From positions 122,562 to 186,561 of the forward strand of contig NZ_JBGCCU010000025.1 of NCBI RefSeq assembly GCF_041261445.1: a DNA stretch of 64,000 nucleotides. The letters run 5' to 3'. The stretch is from Catenulispora sp. EB89 (GTDB lineage: Bacteria > Actinomycetota > Actinomycetes > Streptomycetales > Catenulisporaceae). Shown here piece after piece: positions 46,381 to 54,764 of this stretch (positions within the stretch are counted from its first letter, which is position 1; each line of letters begins with the position of its first letter). The notes under the pieces were generated by a model that did not search any database, was not told the origin of the DNA, and saw nothing but the letters and a program-made list of their open reading frames with translations. A program made the translations under genes and the position numbers.

Positions 46381-48156
46381 CTACGCGGGCTTCCCGGCCT
46401 CGATCCAGTGCTCGAAGACGTCCGTCTTCTCCGCCGGCCAGGCGCCGTCGCACGGCATCGACCCCTGCCGGAGGCGGTCGAGGATCGCGCCGGCGTGCTC
46501 GCTGACGTCCTCGTAGGCCCACAGGTCCAGGACGAAGTTCATCGACTGGCGGTCCAGCGGTCGAAACAGGGGCTTGATATGTGCTTCGAAGCTGAGTGGC
46601 TCGTCGGCGGTGGGCAGTGTCATGACGGGTCCTTCCGGGTCGGTCTGGACGGCGAGTGCGGACACTCGGGAGCCGGGGGTGGCGTTGCACACCCACCACC
46701 AGCGCGGGACGGGCATGTGCGGCGGCGGGTGCGCGCCCGGCTGGGAGTTCTCCACCGCGATCCGCGAGCCCCACTCGATGTAGGCGACGAAGGCGGCGCG
46801 GAACTCGGGGTCGCTGGGCAGGCCGGCCTCGCCGGCGGACTGGATGATGAGCTGGGCCCAGCGGGCGCGCTGTGGTTCGGTGAGCGCGCGGCCCGCGTGC
46901 TGGCCGACCATGCGGTCGTAGCCGCCGTAGGCGTCGGTGTACCGCTTGGGGCCGCCGAAGGTCTCGCCGAGCCAGGCCGCGACGCGCTCGGGGTGGTCCG
47001 GCGACATGTCCGCGAAGATCGGCGCGAGCAGCGGGTCCTCGGGGACGTGCTTCTCGTAGAAGAGCCGCGTCATCCTGGTCAGCGCCGGCAGGCCGCCGGC
47101 CCACTGGAAGAGCGTCGGCTCGGCGGGCATCGGCGGGTCCTGGAAGTCGACGTACCAGTGCATGCCGCTGCAGAAGGGCTTGTTCTGGGACTGGCCGCAC
47201 CGGCACAGGCTGTAGTGCTCGGTCGAGGCGCCCTCGTTCCGGGGCTCCGGCGCGCCGTCCGGGCCGGTCAGCGGGATCGAGCCGGTGACGCGGTAGGGGC
47301 CGTCTTTGGAGACCTCGATGGCCGGCGGCCGGTCCCGGTCGACCTGCTCCCGGGCCTCGCGGCCGTCGACCGCGAAGCTCAGGGCCCCCGACGGGCACGC
47401 GCGGACGGCCCGGACGATCTCGTCCATGCGGCCGCCGCTGGGCGCGACGAACGGCTCCTCGCCCTGGCGGAAGACGGTGGGGAGGCGGTCGGTGCACAGG
47501 CCGGAGTGCGCGCAGATCCCGCGGTTGTCGAAGACGGTGACCTGCTGGCCGGGATACGTGTCGCGGCGGTCGGGGACGCGGGAGGGGCTTTTCGCGCCGC
47601 TGAAGCCGTTCTTCGCGTGGGTGCCGTCGCAGAAGGGTTTGGCCGCCGAGGCGCCGCATCGGCACAGCGCCATCTGCGGGCGGACCGGAAGCGGTTCGCC
47701 GAGCCAGGCGGTGAGGTCGGTGGCATTGGTGACGAGGTACGGGCCGTCGGCGGCGGCTTGGATGCTGGTGGGCAGGTTGCTCTGGAGCTCGGCCAGTCGG
47801 GCGGTTCGGGCTTCGGCGGTTTCCGGGTCCGGCGCCGACCGGCAGGCCAGGTCCTGGAGCGCGGCGGTGGCTTCGATGAGGAGCGCCGGGGCGTCGGCGT
47901 CGGTGCTGACGTCGGCGCGCAGGCGGGTGGCGGTCTGGGCGATTCGCCAGAGTCCGGAGTCGATCGAGGCGTCCTCGCCGAGGTGAATCCCTTCTTCCGC
48001 CAGGTCGTTCTCGCCATCTGCGGCGAGTGTTGTCAGCGGTCTGATGACGGAATCCGTCAGCCGCACCGAGATATCGCTCCCGGACGCCGCGTCCGCGATG
48101 TGCCGTACCTCTGCCAGTAACTCCGCCACTGTGTGGCGGATGTCTTCACCGCTCAT
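46381..48156 (-). CDS. CDGSH-ferredoxin-CDGSH-truncated globin fusion
   Basis: A 591-residue cytosolic protein of several joined domains. An N-terminal helical region (1-125) precedes a first CDGSH iron-sulfur domain, C165-x-C167...C176-D-G-T-H180. A ferredoxin-like domain (Fer4_19 type) has C215-x5-C221 and C254-Pro. A second CDGSH domain has C318-x-C320...C329-S-G-M-H333. A group II-like truncated hemoglobin (about 345-450) has FYEKHVPEDPLLAPIF and candidate proximal H420. The C-terminal stretch (about 515-591) with DRQSMNFVLDLWAY and GSMPCDGAWP is a domain I have seen in other globin-linked actinobacterial proteins. It should combine redox clusters with a gas-binding heme. It diverges from a TetR gene across a 45-bp operator region. 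Confidence 0.88.
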   Translation of the reverse strand: MSGEDIRHTVAELLAEVRHIADAASGSDISVRLTDSVIRPLTTLAADGENDLAEEGIHLGEDASIDSGLWRIAQTATRLRADVSTDADAPALLIEATAALQDLACRSAPDPETAEARTARLAELQSNLPTSIQAAADGPYLVTNATDLTAWLGEPLPVRPQMALCRCGASAAKPFCDGTHAKNGFSGAKSPSRVPDRRDTYPGQQVTVFDNRGICAHSGLCTDRLPTVFRQGEEPFVAPSGGRMDEIVRAVRACPSGALSFAVDGREAREQVDRDRPPAIEVSKDGPYRVTGSIPLTGPDGAPEPRNEGASTEHYSLCRCGQSQNKPFCSGMHWYVDFQDPPMPAEPTLFQWAGGLPALTRMTRLFYEKHVPEDPLLAPIFADMSPDHPERVAAWLGETFGGPKRYTDAYGGYDRMVGQHAGRALTEPQRARWAQLIIQSAGEAGLPSDPEFRAAFVAYIEWGSRIAVENSQPGAHPPPHMPVPRWWWVCNATPGSRVSALAVQTDPEGPVMTLPTADEPLSFEAHIKPLFRPLDRQSMNFVLDLWAYEDVSEHAGAILDRLRQGSMPCDGAWPAEKTDVFEHWIEAGKPA

Positions 48157-48176
48157 ACATCAATACGGTACAGGTG

Positions 48177-48193
48177 TGTATTGCATAGATACA
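48177..48193. promoter_or_regulatory. TetR-type operator between divergent genes
   Basis: TGTAT-N7-ATACA is a perfect palindrome in the 45-bp gap between the CDGSH/globin gene (start 48156) and tetR (start 48202). TACAAT at 48190-48195 is a strong -10 for tetR with a start point near 48202, so tetR mRNA may be leaderless. A further ATACA half site lies at 48156-48160. The regulator probably represses itself and the fusion gene. Confidence 0.65.
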
Positions 48194-48201
48194 ATCCAGG
48201 T

Positions 48202-48846
48202 GTGCACCGGAAGACAACGCCACAGGTCGGAGCCCGGTCCCCGGGCCAGGGCAGGGCGCGCGACGGCGCGATCGACACCCGGATCCTGGCCGCCGCCAAG
48301 CGTCAGCTCGCGGTGCTGGGCTACGAGGGCATGTCGATCGCCGCGGTCGCTTCCGAAGCCGGCACCACCCGCCAGGCGCTCTACCGGCGCTGGCCCACCA
48401 AGGCCGCGCTCGCCGACGCTGCCATGGCCGCCGTCGAGGACACACCCCCGGCATCCCATCGGGGCGACGCGCCGGCCGTCGCGGACCCGCTGGCCGCCCT
48501 GATCGCCGAGCTCACCGACTTCCAGCGCAAGGTCACGCGTCCGGGGCGGCTCTCCCTGGTCGGCACCATGCTCCAGGAGAACACCGACCCGCAGGCCCGC
48601 GACCGGTACCGCAGCCAGGTGATCCACCCTCGCCGCCGGCGCATCAAGGCGATCTTCGAAGCCGCGCAAAGCCTCGGCCTGATCGACCAGGACGCCGACT
48701 TCACCGTCGCCGTCACCATGTGCACCGGCGCCTGGTACGGCCGCGCGCTGGCCGGCGAGCCGGTGCCGCCGGAGTGGCCCACGCGGACCGCGCTGCTCGT
48801 GTGGCGCGCGCTCGGCGGCGTTGCGCCCGCCGTGGCGGGGGCCTGA
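48202..48846 (+). CDS. TetR-family regulator
   Basis: A regulator of 214 residues from the GTG at 48202; the open frame extends upstream across the operator but without homology. The helix-turn-helix (about 30-75) reads MSIAAVASEAGTTRQALYRRWPTKAAL, close to AcrR-type regulators with the TetR_C_16/Rv1255c-like partner domain (DFQRKVTRPGRLSLVGTM). It is divergent from the CDGSH/globin fusion and most likely controls that gene. Confidence 0.9.
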   Translation: MHRKTTPQVGARSPGQGRARDGAIDTRILAAAKRQLAVLGYEGMSIAAVASEAGTTRQALYRRWPTKAALADAAMAAVEDTPPASHRGDAPAVADPLAALIAELTDFQRKVTRPGRLSLVGTMLQENTDPQARDRYRSQVIHPRRRRIKAIFEAAQSLGLIDQDADFTVAVTMCTGAWYGRALAGEPVPPEWPTRTALLVWRALGGVAPAVAGA

Positions 48847-48883
48847 GAGCACCGGAGCGGCAAGCGAGAGACAATGACCCGGT

Positions 48884-48914
48884 GGCAGCCGGACAGTATC
48901 GGTGTCCGGCTGCC
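48884..48914. terminator. GTATCG-loop palindrome, copy 1 (end of pst locus)
   Basis: GGCAGCCGGACA and TGTCCGGCTGCC form a perfect 12-bp stem around the loop GTATCGG. It lies 85 bp beyond the pstB stop and 37 bp after the tetR stop, so it can end both transcripts. The same arms and loop recur at 51154 and 53051. Confidence 0.75.
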
Positions 48915-48999
48915 GCGTCAGCAGCATCGACAGCTTCGGCAGCATCGGCAGTGACGGCGCGCCCGGCGGGCTCGCGAGTCCCAGTTGCCGCGTCGGTCG

Positions 49000-49956
49000 T
49001 CAGCCGAAGCGTCCGTTGACGTAGTCCGACGTCCGCTGGTCCCGGGGCCGCGAGAACATCGCCTCCGTCGGCCCGTGCTCCACGATGCGCCCCGGCGTTC
49101 CTGCGGAGGCCAGGAAGAAGGCACAGCGGTCGGAGACCCGGGACGCCTGCTGCATGTTGTGCGTCACGATGACGATCGTCACCTCCGACGCCAGCTCGCG
49201 GATCGTCTCCTCGATCCGGTTGGTGGAAGTCGGGTCCAGCGCCGAGCACGGTTCGTCCATCAGCAGCACTTCCGGGCGGACCGCGAGGGAGCGGGCGATG
49301 CACAGGCGCTGCTGCTGGCCTCCGGACAGGGCGCCGCCGGGTTGCTTGAGGCGGTCGGACACCTCGTTCCACAGGCCGGCTCGGGTGAGACAGGACTCGA
49401 CGATGTCGTCCTGCTCCGACCTGTTGCGGCGGGTGCCGGTGAGCTTCAGGCCGGCCGTGACGTTGTCGTAGATCGACATGCCAGGGAACGGGTTCGGCTT
49501 CTGGAACACCATGCCGATGCGCGCTCTGGCCTCGGTGAGCCGGATCGCCGGGTCGTAGATGTCGCTGCCGTCCAGCAGGACCTCGCCGGCCAGGGTGGCC
49601 GACGCGACCAGCTCGTGCATCCGGTTCAGGATGCGCAGGAAGGTTGACTTGCCGCAGCCCGAGGGCCCGATCAGGGCCGTGACCCGGCCGCCGGGCATGG
49701 TCAGGGAGACCCGGTCGAGGACCTTGCGGTCGCCGAACCAGGCCGAGATCGCGCGGGCTTCGAGGGTGCCGGCGCCGGTCGGGGCGGGGGCCGGTGCCGG
49801 TGCCTGGTCCGGGGTCGAGGCCTGGTCCGGGGCCTCCGGCTCGGTGTGCGCGGCGGGTCCCGGCCAGACGCCGATCGGGCCGTCCTCGGCAGTGTCCTCG
49901 GCGGTGTCGACGGGGCTGTCGACGGGGCTTTCGGCCATGTCAGCCATCTCGGTCAT
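49000..49956 (-). CDS. pstB: Phosphate ABC transporter ATP-binding protein
   Basis: The ATPase of the phosphate importer, 318 residues. [19 protein letters not shown] opens the domain. Walker A is GPSGCGKST, the signature LSGGQQQRL and Walker [23 protein letters not shown] and [13 protein letters not shown] are PstB-specific. There is an N-terminal extension of about 65 residues rich in Ala/Pro/Asp that PstB normally lacks. It is the last gene of the pst locus, separated from pstA by seven genes of surface proteins; usually it follows pstA directly. Confidence 0.94.
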   Translation of the reverse strand: MTEMADMAESPVDSPVDTAEDTAEDGPIGVWPGPAAHTEPEAPDQASTPDQAPAPAPAPTGAGTLEARAISAWFGDRKVLDRVSLTMPGGRVTALIGPSGCGKSTFLRILNRMHELVASATLAGEVLLDGSDIYDPAIRLTEARARIGMVFQKPNPFPGMSIYDNVTAGLKLTGTRRNRSEQDDIVESCLTRAGLWNEVSDRLKQPGGALSGGQQQRLCIARSLAVRPEVLLMDEPCSALDPTSTNRIEETIRELASEVTIVIVTHNMQQASRVSDRCAFFLASAGTPGRIVEHGPTEAMFSRPRDQRTSDYVNGRFG

Positions 49957-49990
49957 CGGGCTCGCTCCAGTGGCGCTTCGGTTCGGCGGA

Positions 49991-51118
49991 TCAGGTCAGG
50001 TTGGGCAGCAGCAGGGCGATCCGGTCCGCGAGCGTCAGGCCCACGACCAGCAGCACCGGCACGGCGACCAGCCAGGTCTTGGACCGGCCCCAGCGCGGCC
50101 CGGCCCAGAACGCCAGGACCGTCGCGGCCACCAGGACCGCCGTCCAGCCGGCCACGTCGAGCCGCGCGTACCGGTCCTGGGCCATCGGCGCCTCGTCGCC
50201 GGCGAACCGCGGCACCGCGCCCAGCGGCGTGGGCTGGACCTGCGAGATCAGGTCGGCGTCGACGTAGAGCGCGTCGTCCGGGGTGTACGCGGCGCCGGAC
50301 GCGGTGATCAGGGTGAGGCGGCCCAGCTGGCCGTGCAGGCGCGCGGGTTCGGGGTCGCCGCCGTGCCGGGTGTCGGAGACCCGGTACTCCGCGACGCCCT
50401 GGCCGGTCGTCACCTCGACGCGGTCGCCGGGCTGCACCTGGTCGAGGTAGTGGAACGGGCCGCCGTAGCCGAAGGCGCGCGCCAGGATCATGCTGGTGCC
50501 CACCTGGCCCGGCAGCACGGTGCCGCGCAGCAGGCCCGGCCCGGATTCCAGCACCGCCGCGGAGGTGCCCTCGGCGACGACCTCGTCGACCCTGATGCTC
50601 GGGATCGACAGCAGCGCGACCGGGGCGCCCGGACCCAGCAGCACGTCGCGGTAGTCCCGGGCGCCGATCGGGGCGGTGCCCGCGGCGAGTTCGGCCCGGA
50701 AGGCCGCGTACTCGACCTGCTGGTCGTGCCGGTGCTCGAAGCGGCCGAACACCGCCACCTCGGCCACGAAGGTGGACAGCGCGACCCCGAGGGTGCAGAT
50801 CGCGACGCCGCACACCCGCAGCAGGAACGGCTTGGTCAGCCAGCCCGGAATCAGGGGACGGATCCACCTGGCGAGCAGCAGGGCGAGCCCGACCACGGGC
50901 ACCAGTACCACGAGAGCGGACACCAGACGGTTCCTGACACCACGGGCCCGCGCGGCTTCCGGCTCGTCGGCGTCGAGCTCGGAATCGGAGTCGCCTTCGG
51001 TGTCGCCTTCAGTGTCGGTGCTGATATCGGTGTCGATATCAGTGTCGGTGCCGAGCTCGCCGTCGGACGCGTCGTCCTCGGACCCGTCCTCGAAGTCATC
51101 CGCGTTCTGTCTGGTCAC
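49991..51118 (-). CDS. Sortase-fold membrane protein lacking catalytic residues
   Basis: About 375 residues from GTG at 51118. The acidic N-terminus carries Asp/Thr repeats ([20 protein letters not shown]). Helices lie at about 65-85 and 100-120, then an outside sortase-like beta domain (about 150-330), then two C-terminal helices. [26 protein letters not shown] and [11 protein letters not shown] match sortases. At the place of the catalytic His (usually AGH) the protein has LARAFGYG, and the TLITC Cys is replaced in TLITASG. So it is probably not a transpeptidase and may bind surface proteins instead. It sits between the WxL-like genes and pstB. Confidence 0.75.
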   Translation of the reverse strand: MTRQNADDFEDGSEDDASDGELGTDTDIDTDISTDTEGDTEGDSDSELDADEPEAARARGVRNRLVSALVVLVPVVGLALLLARWIRPLIPGWLTKPFLLRVCGVAICTLGVALSTFVAEVAVFGRFEHRHDQQVEYAAFRAELAAGTAPIGARDYRDVLLGPGAPVALLSIPSIRVDEVVAEGTSAAVLESGPGLLRGTVLPGQVGTSMILARAFGYGGPFHYLDQVQPGDRVEVTTGQGVAEYRVSDTRHGGDPEPARLHGQLGRLTLITASGAAYTPDDALYVDADLISQVQPTPLGAVPRFAGDEAPMAQDRYARLDVAGWTAVLVAATVLAFWAGPRWGRSKTWLVAVPVLLVVGLTLADRIALLLPNLT

Positions 51119-51153
51119 GGTCGGCCAGGCCTCTTCTTCAGTACCGGCGAAAG

Positions 51154-51192
51154 GGGTGGCAGCCAGGCGGTATCGACGCCCGGCTGCCACCC
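51154..51192. repeat. GTATCG-loop palindrome, copy 2
   Basis: A 16-bp stem with one mismatch (GGGTGGCAGCCAGGCG against CGCCCGGCTGCCACCC) encloses GTATCGA with one flanking base. It lies in the 97-bp gap between the small WxL-like gene and the sortase-like gene and may attenuate transcription or stabilise mRNA ends. Confidence 0.75.
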
Positions 51193-51215
51193 GGTCGGAG
51201 AGCTCGGCGCGCGCA

Positions 51216-51755
51216 TCAGATCGCGGTGAGCGTGAACGTGGCGGCGGGACCGGCGGAGCCGGGGGTGTCCAGCGACAGCGCGGCGTCCAGGCGCGCGGTC
51301 CCGAGGCTCGCGCCCGGGGCGGCCGACGCCAGGATCCGCGGCTGGTCCAGGCTCAGGCCGGGCCGTAGGACGATCCCCGGGCCGACCACGATCGACTCGC
51401 CCGGGGCCGCGCCGAGCAGGTTCGGCTTCCAGCCGAGCCCGCCGACGGGCTGGTCGGTGAGGATCGCGGTGACCGTCCACCCGGGATCCCCGGTGCGGTT
51501 GTCCGTGACGACGATCGGCTGGAGCCGGCCGGCCAGCGGCTGCTCCTTGAGCGGCACGCTGATGACGAGCGAACCGGGCGCCATGACCGTGGACACGGTG
51601 ATGTCCCCGCCGCCGAGCACCGTACCCGGGCCGGCAGGGGCGCCGGCGGCCTCGGCTGGCGCGGCCGTGCCCAGAACGTACGCCGTCACCGCGATCACCA
51701 CGAAGGCCGGGACCCGCACGGCGGCCGGGAAGGACGAATCAGCTGTCTGTGTCAC
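51216..51755 (-). CDS. Small WxL-like surface protein
   Basis: A 179-residue secreted protein: signal segment about 12-38, then a beta-rich domain. DITVSTVMAPGSLVISVPL, VTDNRTGDPGWTVTAIL, LGWKPNLLG and GTARLDAALSLDTP followed by FTLTAI match, element for element, the C-terminal domain of the larger protein at 53127. They also resemble WxL domains (DNRGTGxGW then a C-terminal strand), which bind peptidoglycan in Firmicutes. The start GTG overlaps the DUF916 gene stop (GTGA). It is presumably displayed on the wall together with the DUF916 protein. The WxL assignment is by eye and should be tested by profile search. Confidence 0.72.
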   Translation of the reverse strand: MTQTADSSFPAAVRVPAFVVIAVTAYVLGTAAPAEAAGAPAGPGTVLGGGDITVSTVMAPGSLVISVPLKEQPLAGRLQPIVVTDNRTGDPGWTVTAILTDQPVGGLGWKPNLLGAAPGESIVVGPGIVLRPGLSLDQPRILASAAPGASLGTARLDAALSLDTPGSAGPAATFTLTAI

Positions 51756-52993
51756 GCGTTCTCGGCCTTCCCGCTCCCCGTCGAGGACCCGGTTGAAGAC
51801 CCGGTTGAAGGTGCGGCCGCGGACACCGCGGTCTTCTTGGGCGTGGCCGCTTTGGCCGGGGCGGCCGTCTTGGCGGAAGCCGTCTTCTTGGCCGCGGCCG
51901 TCTTGGCCGCAGCCGCCTTCTTCGCCGCCGGCGTCCCGGGCTTCGGCTTCGCGCCCCGGCGCTTGCGCACCCGCCGGCGCCACACCCACAGCCCGCCGAG
52001 CAGGCCCAGCGTCAGGATGAGCAGCATCATCATCCACGGCACCGTGGCCACCGAGAAGTTCTCGTCCATGGCCGCCAGCACCGGGTCCACGTCGCCGGGG
52101 ACCGGCGTCGGCACCAGCGAGATGTGGATGTCCGAGGAGAACGACGGCAGCACCCCCCGCACCGTCGCGGTCACCTGCTCCTGGTCGCCCGGCAGCAGTT
52201 CCTTGACGTCGGGGACCGGCAGGCTCGGCCGCGATCCGCCGATCAGGCTGCTGACATGGACCTTCTGCGTCGCGGACAGCCGGACGTTGCCCGTGTTCCG
52301 CACGAGGTAGGACACGGTCACGCTGCCGCCGCCGAACGGGTTCGTCGAGCCGTGGTAGACCGCCCGCACCTGGCTCACCGTCAGTTCCGGCTTCAGCGCC
52401 CCGGGGACCCGCACCTGCAACCGGGTCCCGACCCGGGACTCGACCGCGATCTGGCCGCCCTTGCCGTCGGAGGCCTGGGTCGTCAGCGACAGCATGATGC
52501 CGCCGACGTGGTCGCCGGGCCGGGCGTTCGCCGGGACCTGCAGCGTGAAGGGCAGGATCTGCGAGGACTTCGCGGGCAGCGTGACGGTCGTGGTGGCGAA
52601 CGACACCCACAGGCCGACGTCCCGGGCCTTGGTGTCCAGGGGCAGGACGGTGAAGCCGCCGTCGGCGGTGTTGTAGGCGTCGGTGGCGTAGATCCGGAGC
52701 TTGAGCGGGCTGGTGCTGTAGTTGGAGACCGCGACGTAGTCGGTCTTCTTCGCGCCCGGGGTCGCCTGGTAGGTGAAGGAGTCGCGGCTCTTGTCGCGCG
52801 CGGTGGCGGTGGCCGGCTGGATGCCGAACGTCGCGGCGCCGCCGCCGGTCGGGGCCGGGGCGGGAGCGGGGGTGGGGTCGGTCCGGGGCGCGGTCCCGGC
52901 CGACGCCGGGCTGGTCAGGACCGGGCTCGCCAGGAGCGCACCGGCCACGGCCGTCGCGGCCAGAGCCTTGATCAGGGAACGGAGACGGGGCAT
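51752..52993 (-). CDS. DUF916/WxL-interacting-protein-like surface protein
   Basis: A 413-residue exported protein. The signal peptide ends near residue 33. Two beta-sandwich domains (about 55-190 and 195-310) follow, with KTDYVAVSNYSTSPLKLRIYA, WVSFATTTVTLPAKSSQILPF, HVGGIMLSL and VTVSYLVRNTGNVRLSATQKV. This is the pattern of DUF916 plus its C-terminal partner domain, known as the WxL-interacting protein. A transmembrane helix (about 325-347) precedes a cytoplasmic Lys/Ala-rich tail (AKKAAAAKTAAAKKTASAK) ending in Ser/Gly/Thr. It overlaps the WxL-like gene, which fits a two-protein surface complex. Confidence 0.82.
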   Translation of the reverse strand: MPRLRSLIKALAATAVAGALLASPVLTSPASAGTAPRTDPTPAPAPAPTGGGAATFGIQPATATARDKSRDSFTYQATPGAKKTDYVAVSNYSTSPLKLRIYATDAYNTADGGFTVLPLDTKARDVGLWVSFATTTVTLPAKSSQILPFTLQVPANARPGDHVGGIMLSLTTQASDGKGGQIAVESRVGTRLQVRVPGALKPELTVSQVRAVYHGSTNPFGGGSVTVSYLVRNTGNVRLSATQKVHVSSLIGGSRPSLPVPDVKELLPGDQEQVTATVRGVLPSFSSDIHISLVPTPVPGDVDPVLAAMDENFSVATVPWMMMLLILTLGLLGGLWVWRRRVRKRRGAKPKPGTPAAKKAAAAKTAAAKKTASAKTAAPAKAATPKKTAVSAAAPSTGSSTGSSTGSGKAENA

Positions 52994-53050
52994 CGCCTGG
53001 TCCTACTCTCGACGGGGTTCGGGGGCTGTGCGGGAGGCGCCGCCGGGGCG

Positions 53051-53083
53051 CGGCAGCCGGGCGGTATCGGTGCCCGGCTGCCG
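53051..53083. repeat. GTATCG-loop palindrome, copy 3
   Basis: CGGCAGCCGGGC and GCCCGGCTGCCG form a perfect 12-bp stem around GGTATCGGT. It lies in the 133-bp gap between the Ig/WxL-like gene and the DUF916 gene. Arms and loop agree with the copies at 48884 and 51154. Confidence 0.75.
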
Positions 53084-53126
53084 CTCCTCACTCATCGGTG
53101 AACGTGACAGCGCTCCATCCGATGGA

Positions 53127-54722
53127 TCAGATGACCGTCAGCGTCAGCGTGCTCTGGTACGTGCCGGCCGTGGTGGTGGTCGGGACGTTCAGCGCCAGCG
53201 ACGCGCCGATCTTGGCCGTGCCCAGGCCCGCGCCGGAGGCGGCGGAGACCAGGGTCCGGGACTGCGACAGGCCGGCGGCGCCGTTGTCGGAGGCCGGGAC
53301 GCCGTTCGCCGGAGCGACGGCCGGGCCGATGGTCAGGGTCTGGCCGGCCGAGCCGGTGGGCTGGCCGGGCGTCCACCCGAGGTTCTCCGCGCTGATCTGG
53401 GCGGTGCCGCCGGTCTGGGAGAACGCCGTGGCCAGGCCGGAGGCGGTCCAGCCGGGGTTGCCCGCGCGGTTGTCCGTGACGGTCACCGTCTCCAGCGAGC
53501 CGGAGGTGGTGAACAGGGTGCCGTTGCTGTTCAGCGCCGGGTCCGGCAGGGAGACCTGGCCGGTCGGCACGCTGATGTTGAGCGACCCGGCGTCGACCGT
53601 CGTGGTGATGGTCTCGGTCGTGGTCGGGGGGACGTACTTGGTGATCGCGAACGGAACCGCCTGCGAGGCGGAGGCGCCGTACGCGGTCGCGTTGGCGGGC
53701 ACGAACGAGGCCGTGAGGCTGTGCGCGCCCAGCGCGAGGGAGGTGGTGTTGAACGCGGCCGAGCCGTTCGTCAGCGCGACCGTGCCCAGCGTGGTGGTGC
53801 CGTCCATGAACGCGATGGAACCGGCGGCGGTCGCCGGCTGGACGCTCGCGGTCAGGTTGACGTTGCCGCCCTGCACCTGGCCCGAGCCCGGGGTGGCGAT
53901 CAGCGACGTGGTGGTGGCGACCGGACCGACCTGGTTGACGACGTACGAGGACGCCGCCGAGGCCGAGCTGGAGAAGTTCGCGTCGGTGGACGTGAACGCG
54001 GCGGTGATGGAGTGCGTCCCGACCGCCAGCGAGCTGGTCTGGTAGGTGGCGACGCCGTTGGCCACCGCGACCGGGGTCCCGTTGAGCGCGGTCGTGCCGT
54101 CCAGGAAGACGACGGTGCCCGCCGCCGCCGGGTTGACGGTCGCGCTCAGCGTGACCTGCGAGCCGAAGGTCACCGGACTGGCCGGCGCCAGGCCCAGCGT
54201 GGTGGTGGTCGGCTTGCTGGACGCCGAGCTCCACGCGGTCTCACTGGAGAACGTGATCTGGCCGGAGAAGTCCCCGCCGACCGTGGTGCCCAGCGCCGGG
54301 ACGCACTGGATGTCGATCGTGTACGGCGTCGTGCCCGATGCGTTCGGGTCCAGCTTGGTGACCGAGTACGAGGTCGCCAGGGTCCGCAGGTCGTTGGAGA
54401 TGGCGATCGCGTAGCCGGCGTTGTTCGGGCCGGCCGGGAGCACGGAGACCGGCTCCTTCTTGACGGCCACGGCCCCGGCGGGGAAGTTGCCGCCGCTGAT
54501 GATGCCGACGATGTCCGGGTCGGCCGCGGGGCAGACGTCCGAGGTGTTGATGTTGAACACCTGGGAGTCGGCGCCCGAGCTGGGCGAGAACGTCAGCGTG
54601 CCGGTGGCGGCCGACGCGGTGGCGGCGCCGAGCACCGTCATCGCACCGACCGCTGTGGCGGTGGCAACCGCGGCCGCCGCATAGCGGACGAACCTGTTGC
54701 TGAACAAGGTGCTTCTCCTCAT
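53127..54722 (-). CDS. Secreted protein with Ig-like repeats and WxL-like C-terminus
   Basis: A 531-residue protein with a signal peptide (1-38, ending ATASA). An N-terminal domain (40-165) includes two Cys. Two bacterial Ig-like (Big_3_5) repeats cover about 170-260 and 270-360, with GTVVFLDGTTALNGTPVA and GSIAFMDGTTTLGTVALT. The C-terminal domain (about 370-531) has VTDNRAGNPGWTASGL, LGWTPGQPTG and GTAKIGASLALNVP, and ends TYQSTLTLTVI, like the small WxL-like protein downstream. It should be a fibre-like surface protein bound to the wall. No LPXTG motif is present. Confidence 0.8.
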   Translation of the reverse strand: MRRSTLFSNRFVRYAAAAVATATAVGAMTVLGAATASAATGTLTFSPSSGADSQVFNINTSDVCPAADPDIVGIISGGNFPAGAVAVKKEPVSVLPAGPNNAGYAIAISNDLRTLATSYSVTKLDPNASGTTPYTIDIQCVPALGTTVGGDFSGQITFSSETAWSSASSKPTTTTLGLAPASPVTFGSQVTLSATVNPAAAGTVVFLDGTTALNGTPVAVANGVATYQTSSLAVGTHSITAAFTSTDANFSSSASAASSYVVNQVGPVATTTSLIATPGSGQVQGGNVNLTASVQPATAAGSIAFMDGTTTLGTVALTNGSAAFNTTSLALGAHSLTASFVPANATAYGASASQAVPFAITKYVPPTTTETITTTVDAGSLNISVPTGQVSLPDPALNSNGTLFTTSGSLETVTVTDNRAGNPGWTASGLATAFSQTGGTAQISAENLGWTPGQPTGSAGQTLTIGPAVAPANGVPASDNGAAGLSQSRTLVSAASGAGLGTAKIGASLALNVPTTTTAGTYQSTLTLTVI

Positions 54723-54764
54723 CTGTTTACGTGGAGCGGGAGGTGAGCGGCCGGACGGCCGTCA

